Origin: Aestuariivita sp.
GTDB taxonomy: Bacteria; Pseudomonadota; Alphaproteobacteria; Rhodobacterales; Rhodobacteraceae
Reading direction: 5' to 3'
NCBI GenBank assembly: GCA_026709985.1
Contig: JAPORY010000098.1
Location: 1-64,000 of the forward strand
DNA: 64,000 bases
In this document: piece by piece, positions 29,146 to 39,285 of the stretch
How the letters are laid out: every line of letters starts with the position of its first letter
Position numbering within the stretch: the first letter of the stretch is position 1
The notes under the pieces: model-generated
Seen by the model: the letters and a program-made list of their open reading frames with translations, nothing else
Told to the model about the DNA's origin: nothing
The model's database searches: none
Position numbers and translations under genes: made by a program

Positions 29146-29931
29146 ATGAACGAAGAGAAACAAAGATCGGAACACTCTGCTCGAGACCTATCGGATGAAG
29201 TCGCTATTTCGATTCAAAAGATGGATAAATGGTTCGGCAGCTTTCACGTTCTGCGCGAAATTGATCTCACTGTCTATCGGGGCGAACGGATTGTTATTGC
29301 TGGGCCGTCTGGTTCCGGCAAATCAACCCTAATCCGATGCATTAATGCTTTAGAGGATCATCAGAAAGGCTCAATCACTGTCGATGGTACCCTACTTAGT
29401 TCTGATATCAAAAATATTGATACCATCCGGTCTGAGGTTGGTATGGTCTTTCAACATTTCAATCTATTCCCGCATTTGACGATTCTCGACAATTGTACGC
29501 TCGCACCGATCTGGGTGCGAAAAATTCCGAAGCATGAAGCAGAGGAAACGGCGATGCATTTTCTCGAGAAAGTCAAAATCCCTGAGCAAGCGGACAAATA
29601 TCCGGGGCAACTGTCGGGTGGACAGCAGCAGCGTGTCGCTATCGCACGATCACTCTGCATGCGTCCTCGGATCATGTTATTTGACGAACCGACGTCCGCT
29701 CTTGATCCCGAGATGATCAAGGAAGTCTTGGATACGATGGTTGAACTTGCCGAAGATGGGATGACGATGCTATGCGTCTCTCACGAGATGGGGTTCGCCC
29801 GTCAAGTTGCGGATCGTGTCATCTTCATGGATGAGGGCCAAATTGTGGAACAAAACGAGCCGGAGGAGTTTTTCAACAATCCCAAATCTCCGCGTACGCA
29901 ACTGTTCTTAAGCCAGATTCTGGGGCACTAG
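29146..29931 (+). CDS. aapP: General L-amino acid ABC transporter ATPase AapP
   Basis: A 261-residue ATP-binding subunit driving uptake through AapQM. Walker A is GPSGSGKST, signature [15 protein letters not shown], Walker B IMLFDEP, and the switch His is in VSHEMGF. The ATG at 29146 is preferred over an upstream TTG because AGGAGG lies six bases before it. It is the last gene of the operon. Confidence 0.95.
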   Translation: MNEEKQRSEHSARDLSDEVAISIQKMDKWFGSFHVLREIDLTVYRGERIVIAGPSGSGKSTLIRCINALEDHQKGSITVDGTLLSSDIKNIDTIRSEVGMVFQHFNLFPHLTILDNCTLAPIWVRKIPKHEAEETAMHFLEKVKIPEQADKYPGQLSGGQQQRVAIARSLCMRPRIMLFDEPTSALDPEMIKEVLDTMVELAEDGMTMLCVSHEMGFARQVADRVIFMDEGQIVEQNEPEEFFNNPKSPRTQLFLSQILGH

Positions 29932-30501
29932 CGGTGATTCCCGATTAGTGGCAACGATATGAATTGCTCGGTTGAGGAGTGCCGCTGATTCAATATCCGA
30001 CCCTTGATCGCTTTTTCTTAAAAAATCAAGAAGCGCGAACTTACTCGGTTCAAAAGATAAGGACACCCAGTGTCGACCGATAGAAATTTTTCACCCCCCC
30101 CCCCCACCTCCCCCCCACCCCGGCACCACGATAGCCCGACCCAGCGAAACACCACACCCCCACACCATCGCCCGACAAAATTTTGATATGTTCTCAAGGG
30201 CTTAGAGCATTTATTTTGCATATAAATTCCAACTCCAATACTGAGCTTGACACATTATATCCGTCATAGCGTCTAAAATTTACTTTTTCAAGTCATACTC
30301 ACGCTGAGAATGCAGAACTTGGTACTTGACTTTGCGCTTAGGCCTTGCTACTTTGGAGTATCGTTAAGCCACAGTGTGCTGACTGCGGGTCCATACCCAG
30401 TCGAATAACTGATGTCACAGACCAACGGGGTGTCTGCTTGACGAGGCTAGCGAAGAGCCCAGTGTCCAATCTTGGGCCCGATTGATTGTGAGGAAGGATC
30501 C
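29932..30501. other. Intergenic region with cytosine-rich block
   Basis: About 570 bases downstream of aapP with no gene. The right part precedes the 30.5 kb gene and contains GAGGAAGGATCC just before its start. The C-rich block is listed separately. Confidence 0.5.
30094..30121. repeat. Low-complexity C-rich tract
   Basis: C12 at 30094-30105, then A-CC-T, C7 at 30110-30116, A, and C4 at 30118-30121; a looser C/A-rich segment follows to about 30170. The composition differs sharply from the flanks. Either a slippage-expanded repeat or a poorly resolved assembly point. Confidence 0.75.
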
Positions 30502-31113
30502 ATGACAAATCGCAAACATAGGGAAATCCTCAAGAAGCAACTGGAGATCAGAGCCAAGCTTTGGCCTGAACTAAACCCCAAAATGCTTTGGGCCATGGAT
30601 AGCGATGGTTGGGTAGCAGTTCCTCGGCTGATGCCTTTGATAATGAGCGTTATGGATGACCTATCGGGCAAAGGTTTCCCCGTCAGCCGAACGTATTTTG
30701 AGATGTGGGCTCGCCTGCGACATGAGCAGTTCCTCACCCTCAACCGTCCTGAAGAGATGGCGTTCCACGCTGGCTTTGAAGGACAACGCGCCTTGCGAAC
30801 ATGGAAAGATCGGGTCCAACGTCTTGCCAATCTTGGTTTTATAGGCGTTAAGCCCGGTCCGTTGGGCGATTTATCCTATGCAGTTTTCTTTAATCCCTAT
30901 CACGTCGTGAAACGGGCATACCTCGACAATAAGATTCAAGAGCGAAAGTGGCAGGCATTGGTCGTTAGAGCGAGCGAAGTGGGTTCTTTTGATCTTGATG
31001 AACTTGATGACGATGGCAACTTGGTGGATGATGCCGAGGAAGAGGTTAAGCCTGCTAAGAAAACGATGGAAAAGGGAAAGCTTCGAAAAAGCCGAACAAC
31101 GAAAGAAGGTTAG
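30502..31113 (+). CDS. Uncharacterised protein, possible replication/accessory-element type
   Basis: I do not firmly recognise this 203-residue protein. It opens with a basic helix (TNRKHREILKKQLE), then WAMDSDGWVAVPRLMPLIM, a predicted helical middle and FIGVKPGPLGDLSYAVFFNPYHVV, and ends in an acidic stretch (DELDDDGNLVDDAEEE) followed by a lysine-rich tail. Similar proteins, as I recall, occur on alphaproteobacterial plasmids and islands. The ATG has GAGGAAGGA upstream. It stands alone next to the C-rich block, so transfer from an accessory element is possible. Confidence 0.65.
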   Translation: MTNRKHREILKKQLEIRAKLWPELNPKMLWAMDSDGWVAVPRLMPLIMSVMDDLSGKGFPVSRTYFEMWARLRHEQFLTLNRPEEMAFHAGFEGQRALRTWKDRVQRLANLGFIGVKPGPLGDLSYAVFFNPYHVVKRAYLDNKIQERKWQALVVRASEVGSFDLDELDDDGNLVDDAEEEVKPAKKTMEKGKLRKSRTTKEG

Positions 31114-31605
31114 CCCTACCGAGTACACATAACTCGGTTAGACTGGCAGTCCCCGAGGCCTTGCAATCCGGCCTGATATCTGGCTTCAAAGCCGAACTTA
31201 TGTCCGAGAGTAGCAGTGGTCATCCGTTCTTGTCCGCTCCACATGATCTCGTGATCCGGTTCTAGATCCCCCTTACGGCCTTGATAGCCACCAAGAAGAG
31301 CAACAATTCGAACAGCGGCGGCCAGATGACAGCCTCCGCCAGTCAAATCGTCAAAAAATGACGAAAAACTTTGAAAAATATTGCGAAAACAAGTTTGTCC
31401 TACCGGCAAGTCCGTTTGGTATTGACAATCTTTCATTGGCATGTTGTGATGTATGGATACTTCAACTTTGCGAGGAGACTAAACGTTGCCAGGTCCTATC
31501 ATACCTATCATGTAAACCATGGAGAGTACCTAATCTGATCGCAAGCTATTATTGGCTTGCATCGGTGTTTTGTGGTTAATCGAAAGGTAACAGTTGGGAA
31601 CCGCG
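31114..31605. other. Intergenic, nothing recognised
   Basis: About 490 bases between two hypothetical genes. Overlapping short frames exist on both strands without family features. Confidence 0.4.
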
Positions 31606-32088
31606 ATGCGGATCTCAGTAATATTGGAAAACACGGTAACCGGCGGCATATTGCTGATTTTGGGATTAGCTTTTTTTGCGATAAGGTTGTACTATATTGA
31701 TCTTCGTAAACGAAAAGGTCTTATGAAAGCGTTGGAGACAGAAATCAGCAGGATGCGCGTTGTATCTGATGACGAAATCGAGCTTTTGCGGCAAAAGATT
31801 GAAAAATGTGCGGAACCCTTAATCGTGCTTGAAAGTGCTCAGCCGGTTTTTGACGGATGTTCTAGGGATCTGTCGCTTCTCGACAAAGAAACGCTGAACT
31901 ATGTCGTTCTTGTCTATACTTATGATCGTTTCGTATCCAAAGCACTCTCAGGGTTTGCGAATGCGCAATTCAAGACTTTTCCGATGGAAGTGCGGATGCG
32001 AGCTTTCACCGAATTTGAAAAGTTTAATGAGGCCTCTATAAAATATCGTAACAAGGCTTTGCGCTGTCTATCCGGGCAGGTGTGCTAA
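31606..32088 (+). CDS. Hypothetical single-helix membrane protein
   Basis: A 160-residue protein with one hydrophobic helix at about residues 11-30, a basic stop-transfer segment (DLRKRKGLMK) and a soluble helical region with LETEISRMRVVSDDEIELL. It ends with CLSGQVC. An ATG start with no strong ribosome site; an upstream in-frame TTG is possible. No family recognised and no operon partner. Confidence 0.45.
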   Translation: MRISVILENTVTGGILLILGLAFFAIRLYYIDLRKRKGLMKALETEISRMRVVSDDEIELLRQKIEKCAEPLIVLESAQPVFDGCSRDLSLLDKETLNYVVLVYTYDRFVSKALSGFANAQFKTFPMEVRMRAFTEFEKFNEASIKYRNKALRCLSGQVC

Positions 32089-32386
32089 GGGTCGGCGAAA
32101 GAATAAAATAACGTTTTCTGTCGTAGCTATGGCGTAAATATGCTTGCTGTGAGCAGGTGATTTTTTATTGTTATCGCAATTTGATGTATCCCGAGCATAA
32201 CTGGTAGCAAGCCTCTGCTTGTTGTCTTGACGATGTCGCTCTTTATAGAAAAGATAGGTAACTTGCCGGCGACCCGGGAGCCGGTTTCATCGAACCAAGG
32301 GCGGCCGCCCGATTCGGCGGAAATAATTGCTGGACCAACATAATATTAACAGGCCTCGACACGAATATTTCGATTATCGGCGACAC

Positions 32387-33196
32387 TCAATTCCGCTCCA
32401 CCTTATCTTGAATAAAAGGGAGAGTGAGACTCCAGCCCAATTTACTCGGTTGGTCATTCTGCCACTCAAGGCCGATGGTCATGTCTTTGTGACCCGCCTC
32501 TGGTTGCGATAAATAGGTGCCAAAAATACGATCCCAGATCGACAGAAAAAATCCGTAATTACTATCATGCTCACGTCGGCAATTCGAATGATGAACACGA
32601 TGCATGTCCGGGGTAACCAAAACAAGCCTTAACACACGATCAAAACCAAACGACAACTTGAGGTTGGCGTGGTTGAAAATAGCGAAACCATTCAAAAGTA
32701 TTTCGAATATCACCACCGCTAATGCCGAAGGGCCAAGAAGGTAAACAAGCCCAATCTTCAGGAACATAGAGAGTAAAATTTCAAGCGGATGAAAGCGGAT
32801 CGCAGTGGTGACATCCATATCTCGATCGGCATGATGAACACGATGGATGCGCCAGAAGACAGGGACTTTGTGCATCACGACATGCTGAAGCCACACGGCA
32901 AAATCAAGAAACACAATGCTCAGTAGCAATTCCACCCACAGCGGCCAAGAAAGAACGTTAAACAAACCCCAACCCTTTTGTGTGGCGTCAAGCGCCGCAC
33001 CGATTGCGAGAAACGGTAGAATAAGGGCAAAGATTCGGAGCGAAATCGTATTGAGCACCGTAATGCTGAAATTTGTAAACCAGCGGGCTCGGCGCGGCTG
33101 TGTTCGATTGCGATGAGGAGCGAGAACCTCTAACGAGGCAAACAACGCAAAAATAGCGACAAAAAAAATGATGCGGATGAAAACCTCCCCTTCCAT
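32387..33196 (-). CDS. Sterol desaturase/fatty acid hydroxylase family membrane protein
   Basis: A 269-residue integral membrane di-iron protein. Four or more hydrophobic helices flank the histidine clusters HVVMH (about 108-112), HRVHH (120s) and the later MHRVHHSNCRREHDSNYG. Such enzymes hydroxylate or desaturate lipid chains using molecular oxygen; the substrate here is unknown. It lies 34 bases downstream of argB on the same strand and may be co-transcribed. Confidence 0.88.
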   Translation of the reverse strand: MEGEVFIRIIFFVAIFALFASLEVLAPHRNRTQPRRARWFTNFSITVLNTISLRIFALILPFLAIGAALDATQKGWGLFNVLSWPLWVELLLSIVFLDFAVWLQHVVMHKVPVFWRIHRVHHADRDMDVTTAIRFHPLEILLSMFLKIGLVYLLGPSALAVVIFEILLNGFAIFNHANLKLSFGFDRVLRLVLVTPDMHRVHHSNCRREHDSNYGFFLSIWDRIFGTYLSQPEAGHKDMTIGLEWQNDQPSKLGWSLTLPFIQDKVERN

Positions 33197-33230
33197 TACG
33201 CCAGCCCGCTAATCGGTAAGAGGATTAAAG

Positions 33231-34097
33231 TCATTTTCTCTCTCGTTCACAGTCTGAGCGAATCAACGTGCCCGCTCCCTCTTCTGTAAACAATTCGAGC
33301 AACACAGCATTGGGGACACGACCATCAAGAATCGCGACCGCCCGCACCCCATGATCAATCGCGTTGAGTGCCGTTTCTGTTTTCGGAATCATGCCGCCCA
33401 GAATGACCCCCGATGACGTCAGGGTTGCAATCTCTGCCGTCGTCAAGTCCGACAAGAGTTCGCCATTCGCATCCCTCACGCCAACAACGTCCGTGAGCAA
33501 TAGCAGTCTGTCGGCTTTCAAAGCTGCGGCAACAGCCCCGGCAGCAGTATCGCCGTTCACATTATACGTCTCTCCGTCCTCACCAAGACCAATAGGGGCA
33601 ATGACCGGAATGATGTTATCATCAAACAAGGCACATAAAATTGATGAATCAACCACCTCAGGAGTTCCAACAAAGCCTAAGGATGTATCGGTTTGTCGAC
33701 AGATTATCAGTCGCGCATCTTTGCCTGAGAGGCCGACCGCCTTGCCGCCCTGACGACCAATCGCACTCACAATTTGCTTGTTGACGGATCCAGATAACAC
33801 CATCTCAACAATCTGAATGGTGTGCTCATCAGTCACACGTATTCCATCAATAACCCGAGAAGAAATCGATAAGCGGTCAAGCATTGCGTTGATCATCGGT
33901 GCGCCACCATGCACCACTACAGGATTGACGCCAACCTGTCGTAGTAACACAATATCACGGGCAAAGTTCGTTAAAGCCGCCTCATTTCCGAGCACATGCC
34001 CGCCAAGCTTAACAACAACGATCGCACCAGCGTAGCGCTGCATAAAGGGTAACGCTTCTGACAGCGTTCGGGCGGAGGCCTTTAGATTATCATTCAT
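33231..34097 (-). CDS. argB: N-acetylglutamate kinase
   Basis: Phosphorylates N-acetylglutamate in arginine synthesis. The 288-residue amino-acid-kinase fold shows [10 protein letters not shown] (phosphate loop), [29 protein letters not shown] (nucleotide site) and [11 protein letters not shown]. The variant GGAPMI replaces the common GGGPQI. It follows engB on the same strand after about 180 bases, in an order seen in Rhodobacterales. Confidence 0.95.
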   Translation of the reverse strand: MNDNLKASARTLSEALPFMQRYAGAIVVVKLGGHVLGNEAALTNFARDIVLLRQVGVNPVVVHGGAPMINAMLDRLSISSRVIDGIRVTDEHTIQIVEMVLSGSVNKQIVSAIGRQGGKAVGLSGKDARLIICRQTDTSLGFVGTPEVVDSSILCALFDDNIIPVIAPIGLGEDGETYNVNGDTAAGAVAAALKADRLLLLTDVVGVRDANGELLSDLTTAEIATLTSSGVILGGMIPKTETALNAIDHGVRAVAILDGRVPNAVLLELFTEEGAGTLIRSDCERERK

Positions 34098-34277
34098 GGC
34101 TCTAAGCGAAATAAAGGTGCGTTGCAGTGATTAATTCGATCAAGACAAGTTTAGTTCTCCATGTGCCGGAGCAGTCTCAATTGAATGATGTCTATGCCGC
34201 TAGGTCTATATTGAGACCCAAGCGCGGATTGGTCGCTTATATGGGCACAATTCCTTATCATACCATATTTTACACTA

Positions 34278-34946
34278 TTACCCGACGCTAGTTTCTTCAA
34301 ACTCGGCGATAATCGAACGCAAGTCAACGATACCGACGTTTTTTGCACTTGAGGTCACCACAACTTTCGGAAAGGCCGCAGGATGCGTGGATAACTTGCC
34401 GTGAACTTCATACAATAATTCGCCAATGGCCGACTCCTTAACCTTATCAATCTTGGTAAGAATAACCTGAAAAGATACTGCAGCGGCATCAAGCAACGAG
34501 AATATCTCTCGGTCTATCGCCTTTATTCCATGACGAGAGTCAATCAACACAAATGCACGACGCAGGTTTGATCGTCCGATTAAGTATTTTCTCACGAGTT
34601 GCTGCCATCTCTTGACCACTTGCGGCGGCGAGGCGGCGAAACCATAGCCCGGCAGGTCGACAAGATAGTGGCTGTTTCCCAAGGCAAAAAAGTTAATTTC
34701 TTGAGTGCGACCTGGTGTGTTTGAGGTGCGAGAAAGGCTACGACGACCAGTCAACGCATTGATCAACGATGACTTTCCGACATTTGATCGACCAGCAAAG
34801 CAAACTTCGGGGCGATCCGCGATCGGCAGATTTGAAATCGAAACGACCCCCTTGATAAACTCACACGGACCGGCAAATAATTTTCGTCCTGCTTCGGCTA
34901 ATTCGTCCGAACACGAATAGGCTTGCGAATAGACAAATTGCTGCAT
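34278..34946 (-). CDS. engB: Ribosome biogenesis GTPase EngB (YihA)
   Basis: An essential GTPase for 50S assembly. The 222-residue protein has P-loop GRSNVGKSS, G2/G3 motifs TPGRTQEINFF and DLPGYGFA, and the G4 motif LTKIDKVK; SSAKNVG is G5. Its ATG overlaps the stop of the MOSC gene by one base, so they are coupled. Confidence 0.96.
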   Translation of the reverse strand: MQQFVYSQAYSCSDELAEAGRKLFAGPCEFIKGVVSISNLPIADRPEVCFAGRSNVGKSSLINALTGRRSLSRTSNTPGRTQEINFFALGNSHYLVDLPGYGFAASPPQVVKRWQQLVRKYLIGRSNLRRAFVLIDSRHGIKAIDREIFSLLDAAAVSFQVILTKIDKVKESAIGELLYEVHGKLSTHPAAFPKVVVTSSAKNVGIVDLRSIIAEFEETSVG

Positions 34947-35701
34947 CAGATAAGTTCGGCGCGATCTCCGACAGAAACCCTCCCCGCCTCAGTTACCTCG
35001 GCATAAATTCCAAAATCCGTATGGCCCCAATGTTCCTGCAAAAGCCGGGGAAGATCAAGATCGCGCTTGCCCGTCCTCGGGTTGGCAGCAGTGTGCAAAC
35101 AGCGCCCAATCAGCTCACGAACCTTCAAAATGGCGCCGCCCACCCTGATGTGCCTACCCACCCATTCAAACTCCTGCCAAGGCTCAACCCCCTCTAACCA
35201 GATGTTTCCACGCCAGCGCTCAATTTCGACGGGGCACTTCACAGTCTCCGAAATAACTTGGTTGGTGGCTAAATTCATGACTGAGATGGAGGCAAAATCT
35301 GTATCCGTAAGGCCGATATGACGGGCTGTGACAATTCGACGGGGCTTTGATCGCTTGACGTCAATCAATGGCACAATCCAGTCCAAAAATTCTGTCGCCT
35401 GTGTCGCATCATCAGGTCTAAAGGAGAAGTTACCCAGATCATTATGAGACACTGTGACGCGTCTGTTGGCCTCATCAAGCGTTGCGGAAAGACCAGCAAG
35501 CCCCGGCGTGATCGCGCCGCGCATGAAGTTCTGGCAGGGGATCCAACCATCGACTTCATGATCCGAATGATCATGCTGCACGGCCCAGTACCGATCCCAC
35601 GGAAATACTTTGCCTACCTGCAGATCAACCGCATGAAGACATTCTCGTCCGTGGCTCTTGATGGGGTAACGCCAAAGGTGAGTAACCTGCGATTGCGTCA
35701 C
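34946..35701 (-). CDS. MOSC-domain protein with N-terminal beta-barrel
   Basis: A 251-residue protein with the MOSC_N start VTHLWRYPIKSHG and a C-terminal MOSC domain where NIWLEGVEPWQEFEW and the conserved Cys region GRCLHTAANPRTGKRD occur. Such proteins are molybdenum-cofactor sulfur carriers or amidoxime-reducing enzymes. It overlaps yidC by four bases and engB by one, an order typical of Rhodobacterales. The precise reaction is unknown. Confidence 0.88.
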   Translation of the reverse strand: MTQSQVTHLWRYPIKSHGRECLHAVDLQVGKVFPWDRYWAVQHDHSDHEVDGWIPCQNFMRGAITPGLAGLSATLDEANRRVTVSHNDLGNFSFRPDDATQATEFLDWIVPLIDVKRSKPRRIVTARHIGLTDTDFASISVMNLATNQVISETVKCPVEIERWRGNIWLEGVEPWQEFEWVGRHIRVGGAILKVRELIGRCLHTAANPRTGKRDLDLPRLLQEHWGHTDFGIYAEVTEAGRVSVGDRAELI

Positions 35702-37557
35702 TTGTCTTTACCATCCTTGTTTCGGCGTTTCTTACCGTGACTTTGAATTTTGTCCTTCGGGGCAACGACCGCCTTTTTGTCACGCTTAAAGCCGTCCAAG
35801 ATATTACCGAAAACATCTGGCCGATAACCCTGGGTTCGCATAATCGTATACTGCTGCGCAAATGTAATCGCGTTGTTCGCGATCCAATAGACCACAAGAC
35901 CAGAGGCGAAACTACCCAGCATGAACATAAAGACCCAAGGCAGCCACGCAAAAATCATCTTTTGCGTCGGATCTGTCGGCGCTGGATTCAACTTCTGCTG
36001 TAGCCACATAGATACGCCCAACAGCAGCGGTAGAATGCCGATAAAGATCAGCGCCATAATCGAACCAGGCGGCGGGCCCGCAAAACCCAAGAGACCAAAT
36101 AGATTAAGAATTGATGTCGGGTCAGGCGCAGATAAATCCCGAAACGGTCCAAACCACGGAGCATGCCGTAGTTCAATCGTGACAAAAATAACCTTGTAGA
36201 GCGAGAAGAAAATCGGAATTTGCAGAAGAATTGGCAAACATCCCGCAGCCGGATTAACCTTTTCTTTCTTGTAGATCTCCATCATGCCTTGCTGCATTTT
36301 TTTGCGATCATCGCCTGCTCGTTCCTTCAGTTCCTCCATTAGGGGCTGTAATTCCTTCATCTTTGCCATCGAGACATATGACTTATAAGCCAGCGGAAAC
36401 AAAACAGCTTTGATGATCAATGTCAGCGCAATAATTGACCAGCCCATATTGCCAATGATCAAATTCAACTCATGCAGCATCCAGAAAATGGGTTTGGTCA
36501 GAAAAAAGAACCATCCCCAGTCGATAGAGTCGATGAACCGATCAATCCCTTCCGATTGGTAGGTTAGAATCGCCTCCCACTCTTTCGCACCGGCAAAGAG
36601 CTGGGTCGTCGTCTCGGCCGTCTGCAGCGCACCAACGGTTACAACCGGCAGTCTTGCCGTTGTTTGATAGATGTTTCTCGTCTGATCAAAGAAGGTTCCG
36701 AACTCAAAAGCCATGCCCGGAGATGGCACCAACGTCGTCATCCAGAAGTGGTCGGTGAAGCCAACCCAACCGTTGGCTATGACAGTCTGCATCGTTTGGC
36801 TTCGCGCTGGTTCGAAATCATCGTAGTCAGTCTCTATGAGTTCCCCATCGGCCATCGCGACCGCGCCTTCATGCAGAATGAAGAAATTTCTCAGGCCTTC
36901 CGGTTCTCCGTGGCGTGCGATGATACCATAGGGGGCAAGCGCGATCGTCCTGTTGGTGTTGTTTCTAACCGTTTGGGTAATCGTAAACATAAAGTTCTGA
37001 TCGACGGAAATCTGACGGTTAAAGACGACCCCAGTGTCGTTGGTCCATGACAATATAATCGGCGTTTCTGGCGTGAGCATGTCTTGGGCACCAACTTCCC
37101 AGCGCGTATTCGGGCCCGGAACCTGATCGGAAGTTAGGCCGCTGCCCGCGGCCCATCCATACAAGGCATAATAGGATTGATCGACATCAATCGGACGTAA
37201 GACATTGACGATCGGCGCATCATCCGAGAGATCGGTGCGGTAATCCTTCAGCGACAAGTCATCAACTCGACCACCAACCAAAGAAATTGAACCCGTTAGA
37301 CGCGGGGTTTCGATGCGTACTCGAGGAGCGTCGTCAGCCGCCGTCACCGGATCAGTGACAACACTATCACCAGTTTCCACCGTTAAAGGTACGGTTGCCA
37401 CATCTGTGTTTGGTAAAGGCGTGTCAGTGGCAGCCTGATTCTCAGCGGGCGTCCGTGGCTGCGGCTCTGGTGGCGGGAACAATACCAACCATATCAAGAT
37501 CACAGCAAAGCTAAGTGCTGTGGCCAAGATAAGGTTTTTGCTCTGATCATCCATCAT
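35698..37557 (-). CDS. yidC: Membrane protein insertase YidC
   Basis: Inserts and folds inner-membrane proteins, with or without SecYEG. The 619-residue protein has an N-terminal anchor (residues about 7-28), a large periplasmic domain (about 40-350) and the five-helix C-terminal core. Core motifs include KPIFWMLHELNLIIGNMGW, YKSYVSMAKMKELQP and NPAAGCLPILLQIPIFFSLY. The C-terminal tail is strongly basic. It lies downstream of yidD and overlaps the MOSC gene. Confidence 0.97.
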   Translation of the reverse strand: MMDDQSKNLILATALSFAVILIWLVLFPPPEPQPRTPAENQAATDTPLPNTDVATVPLTVETGDSVVTDPVTAADDAPRVRIETPRLTGSISLVGGRVDDLSLKDYRTDLSDDAPIVNVLRPIDVDQSYYALYGWAAGSGLTSDQVPGPNTRWEVGAQDMLTPETPIILSWTNDTGVVFNRQISVDQNFMFTITQTVRNNTNRTIALAPYGIIARHGEPEGLRNFFILHEGAVAMADGELIETDYDDFEPARSQTMQTVIANGWVGFTDHFWMTTLVPSPGMAFEFGTFFDQTRNIYQTTARLPVVTVGALQTAETTTQLFAGAKEWEAILTYQSEGIDRFIDSIDWGWFFFLTKPIFWMLHELNLIIGNMGWSIIALTLIIKAVLFPLAYKSYVSMAKMKELQPLMEELKERAGDDRKKMQQGMMEIYKKEKVNPAAGCLPILLQIPIFFSLYKVIFVTIELRHAPWFGPFRDLSAPDPTSILNLFGLLGFAGPPPGSIMALIFIGILPLLLGVSMWLQQKLNPAPTDPTQKMIFAWLPWVFMFMLGSFASGLVVYWIANNAITFAQQYTIMRTQGYRPDVFGNILDGFKRDKKAVVAPKDKIQSHGKKRRNKDGKDK

Positions 37558-37710
37558 GTGTTCTTACTTCAAGAGTTAGGCATCGGCACTGCCAACGTTT
37601 CGATAAGTTTTGGCATAAAATAACCGCGCAACGGCGAATCATCTTCCGCGCCAATAAAGAAAGATTGGGTTTTGGGCAAAATTGACAAGATTATCAAGAG
37701 TGACTTGAAT

Positions 37711-37947
37711 TCAGGCGTTCGAATCTCGCTCGGGAACAGGATCATAACCGCAGCCTCCCCATGGATGGCAGCGGCCAATTCGCTTAAGCGCAAGCCAACT
37801 CCCCTTTATGGCTCCATGACGTTTGAGACTCTCAAGGGCATACGCACTGCACGTCGGCTGATAGCGGCAGTTAAAGCCAACCCAAGGACTCAACACAAGC
37901 CGATACAGGTGCACCGGAACAGCAAGAATACGAGCAGCCAAGCTCAC
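37711..37947 (-). CDS. yidD: Membrane insertion efficiency factor YidD
   Basis: A 78-residue protein with the family block [25 protein letters not shown]-type helix ([17 protein letters not shown]) and [12 protein letters not shown]. It assists YidC-dependent insertion. It sits between rnpA and yidC, as in most bacteria, with about 150 bases before each neighbour. Confidence 0.93.
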   Translation of the reverse strand: MSLAARILAVPVHLYRLVLSPWVGFNCRYQPTCSAYALESLKRHGAIKGSWLALKRIGRCHPWGGCGYDPVPERDSNA

Positions 37948-38106
37948 TTTCGAAACTCCGTGAATGAACTCAAAAAGAAAGGAATATTTTACATCATTTG
38001 TTACAAGAGTTTAGCCATCACCCGCTCATACCCAAGCCAGAGAGGCCGAGACTTTTTGCTAGGGTTTGGTTATGCCTAGTGCGTAATTGGGCACTTTCTT
38101 GATCAA

Positions 38107-38472
38107 TCAGTTCTTGGTTGGGTTATGCACCCGTCGCAATGCCCATATCAGATTATCAACGAGTTGAGAAAACGGCAACGATATCGTCTGTTTAGCTCGA
38201 CCAATTAGCACATAGTCCCAATTCTGACGTCCATGCTCCGGCAGGACTTGATAAGCGACAGCGCGCAGACGTCTTTTCGCACGATTGCGGGTAACAGCAT
38301 TACCGACTTTTTTTGAGCAAGTGAACCCGACACGTATTCCCTCGACTTCTCCGTTTTCGCGCTTTCGGGCTTGCAACGTCAGTCCAGGAGTCAGTTTATA
38401 GCGCCCTTTCGCAGCCTTGAGAAAGTCTGATCGTTGTTTGAGTACTATCAACGACCGGCAAACTGTAGGCAT
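38107..38472 (-). CDS. rnpA: Ribonuclease P protein component
   Basis: Basic 121-residue protein that binds RNase P RNA and helps process tRNA 5' ends. The conserved RNR motif is in NRAKRRLRAVAYQVL, after VGFTCSKKVGNAVTRNRAKR-like sequence; the first block is LKQRSDFLKAAKGRY. It lies 53 bases downstream of rpmH. Confidence 0.95.
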   Translation of the reverse strand: MPTVCRSLIVLKQRSDFLKAAKGRYKLTPGLTLQARKRENGEVEGIRVGFTCSKKVGNAVTRNRAKRRLRAVAYQVLPEHGRQNWDYVLIGRAKQTISLPFSQLVDNLIWALRRVHNPTKN

Positions 38473-38525
38473 TTATTGTACTTCTTGTAAAACCAGTTTC
38501 GGCGACTCATCTGCGAAGCGCCCAG

Positions 38526-38660
38526 CTAAGCACTAAGTCTCTTGCGCCCCTTCGCCCGACGGGAACTCAGAATCTTTTGCCCAGACCGAATTGACATTCG
38601 GACACGAAACCCATGACGCCGCTTGCGAACACGATTCGAGGGCTGGAATGTACGTTTCAT
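38526..38660 (-). CDS. rpmH: 50S ribosomal protein L34
   Basis: A 44-residue protein read from an ATG at 38660 to TAG at 38526, starting [19 protein letters not shown] and ending KGRKRLSA, a textbook L34 sequence. It is followed by rnpA, the standard arrangement. Neither dnaA nor a DnaA-box cluster is adjacent on the upstream side. Confidence 0.97.
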   Translation of the reverse strand: MKRTFQPSNRVRKRRHGFRVRMSIRSGQKILSSRRAKGRKRLSA

Positions 38661-39285
38661 AACTGAAATTTCCCGTTGCCGATTTTTACGTTAGAAAGAG
38701 AACCAAAGACTAGGCATAATCATCCGATCAATCAATGTCAAATGGCAAACATTTGGTTGCAGGGTGATCCCACGCTAATTTTTGAAATTTCTCTTAGCAC
38801 GATTCGCCGTTTCGTTGCCCGTATGTTGTCACAAATTCATAGTTTTTACGACATCGGGTGCTAAGTCGTATGATTCTCGCGGTCATAAGAAATATTTTTT
38901 TAGCGTGGGATCCGCCTGATTTGGTTGTTGCGACCGATGGTGATTTGAAGGAATGGGATTTTTGGCAGATCATCGCGGGGATTGACCGTCAGTCGGGGTC
39001 GGAGTCACACGCTGATTCAAGTCGCCAATCAATGATACCGCGCCACTGCTGATTGGAAGCGTATAATGCGACAACTGGACTGCCAAGAAAGAACCAGCGG
39101 CAAACATATCAAGATTGAATGCATTATGAGAATTGCGTTATTGCACAAGTTTGAACAACTCAAGAGCGTCGTACGATAGGCCAATGGCGATGACTCTTTG
39201 CGCTTTGGCCGCTATCATCGGGCAAACGGGCTTCGATGATCGCAAGCCGATACCAATCAGAACTATCCGACAGAGGATCTAAAAT
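38661..39285. other. Intergenic region upstream of rpmH
   Basis: About 625 bases separating divergent genes; the rpmH promoter lies in the left part. It holds the inverted repeat at 38766-38912. No gene recognised. Confidence 0.5.
38766..38912. repeat. 13-bp perfect inverted repeat flanked by AT-rich runs
   Basis: GATCCCACGCTAA at 38766-38778 is the exact reverse complement of 38900-38912. Both arms adjoin AT-rich sequence ending in ATTTCT on the spacer side, so similarity extends beyond 13 bases with mismatches. A related sequence occurs at 42900-42925. Confidence 0.7.

Noticed and set aside
36664..37050. 128-codon plus-strand frame inside yidC
   Set aside because: It lies wholly antisense to a certain gene and has no family features.
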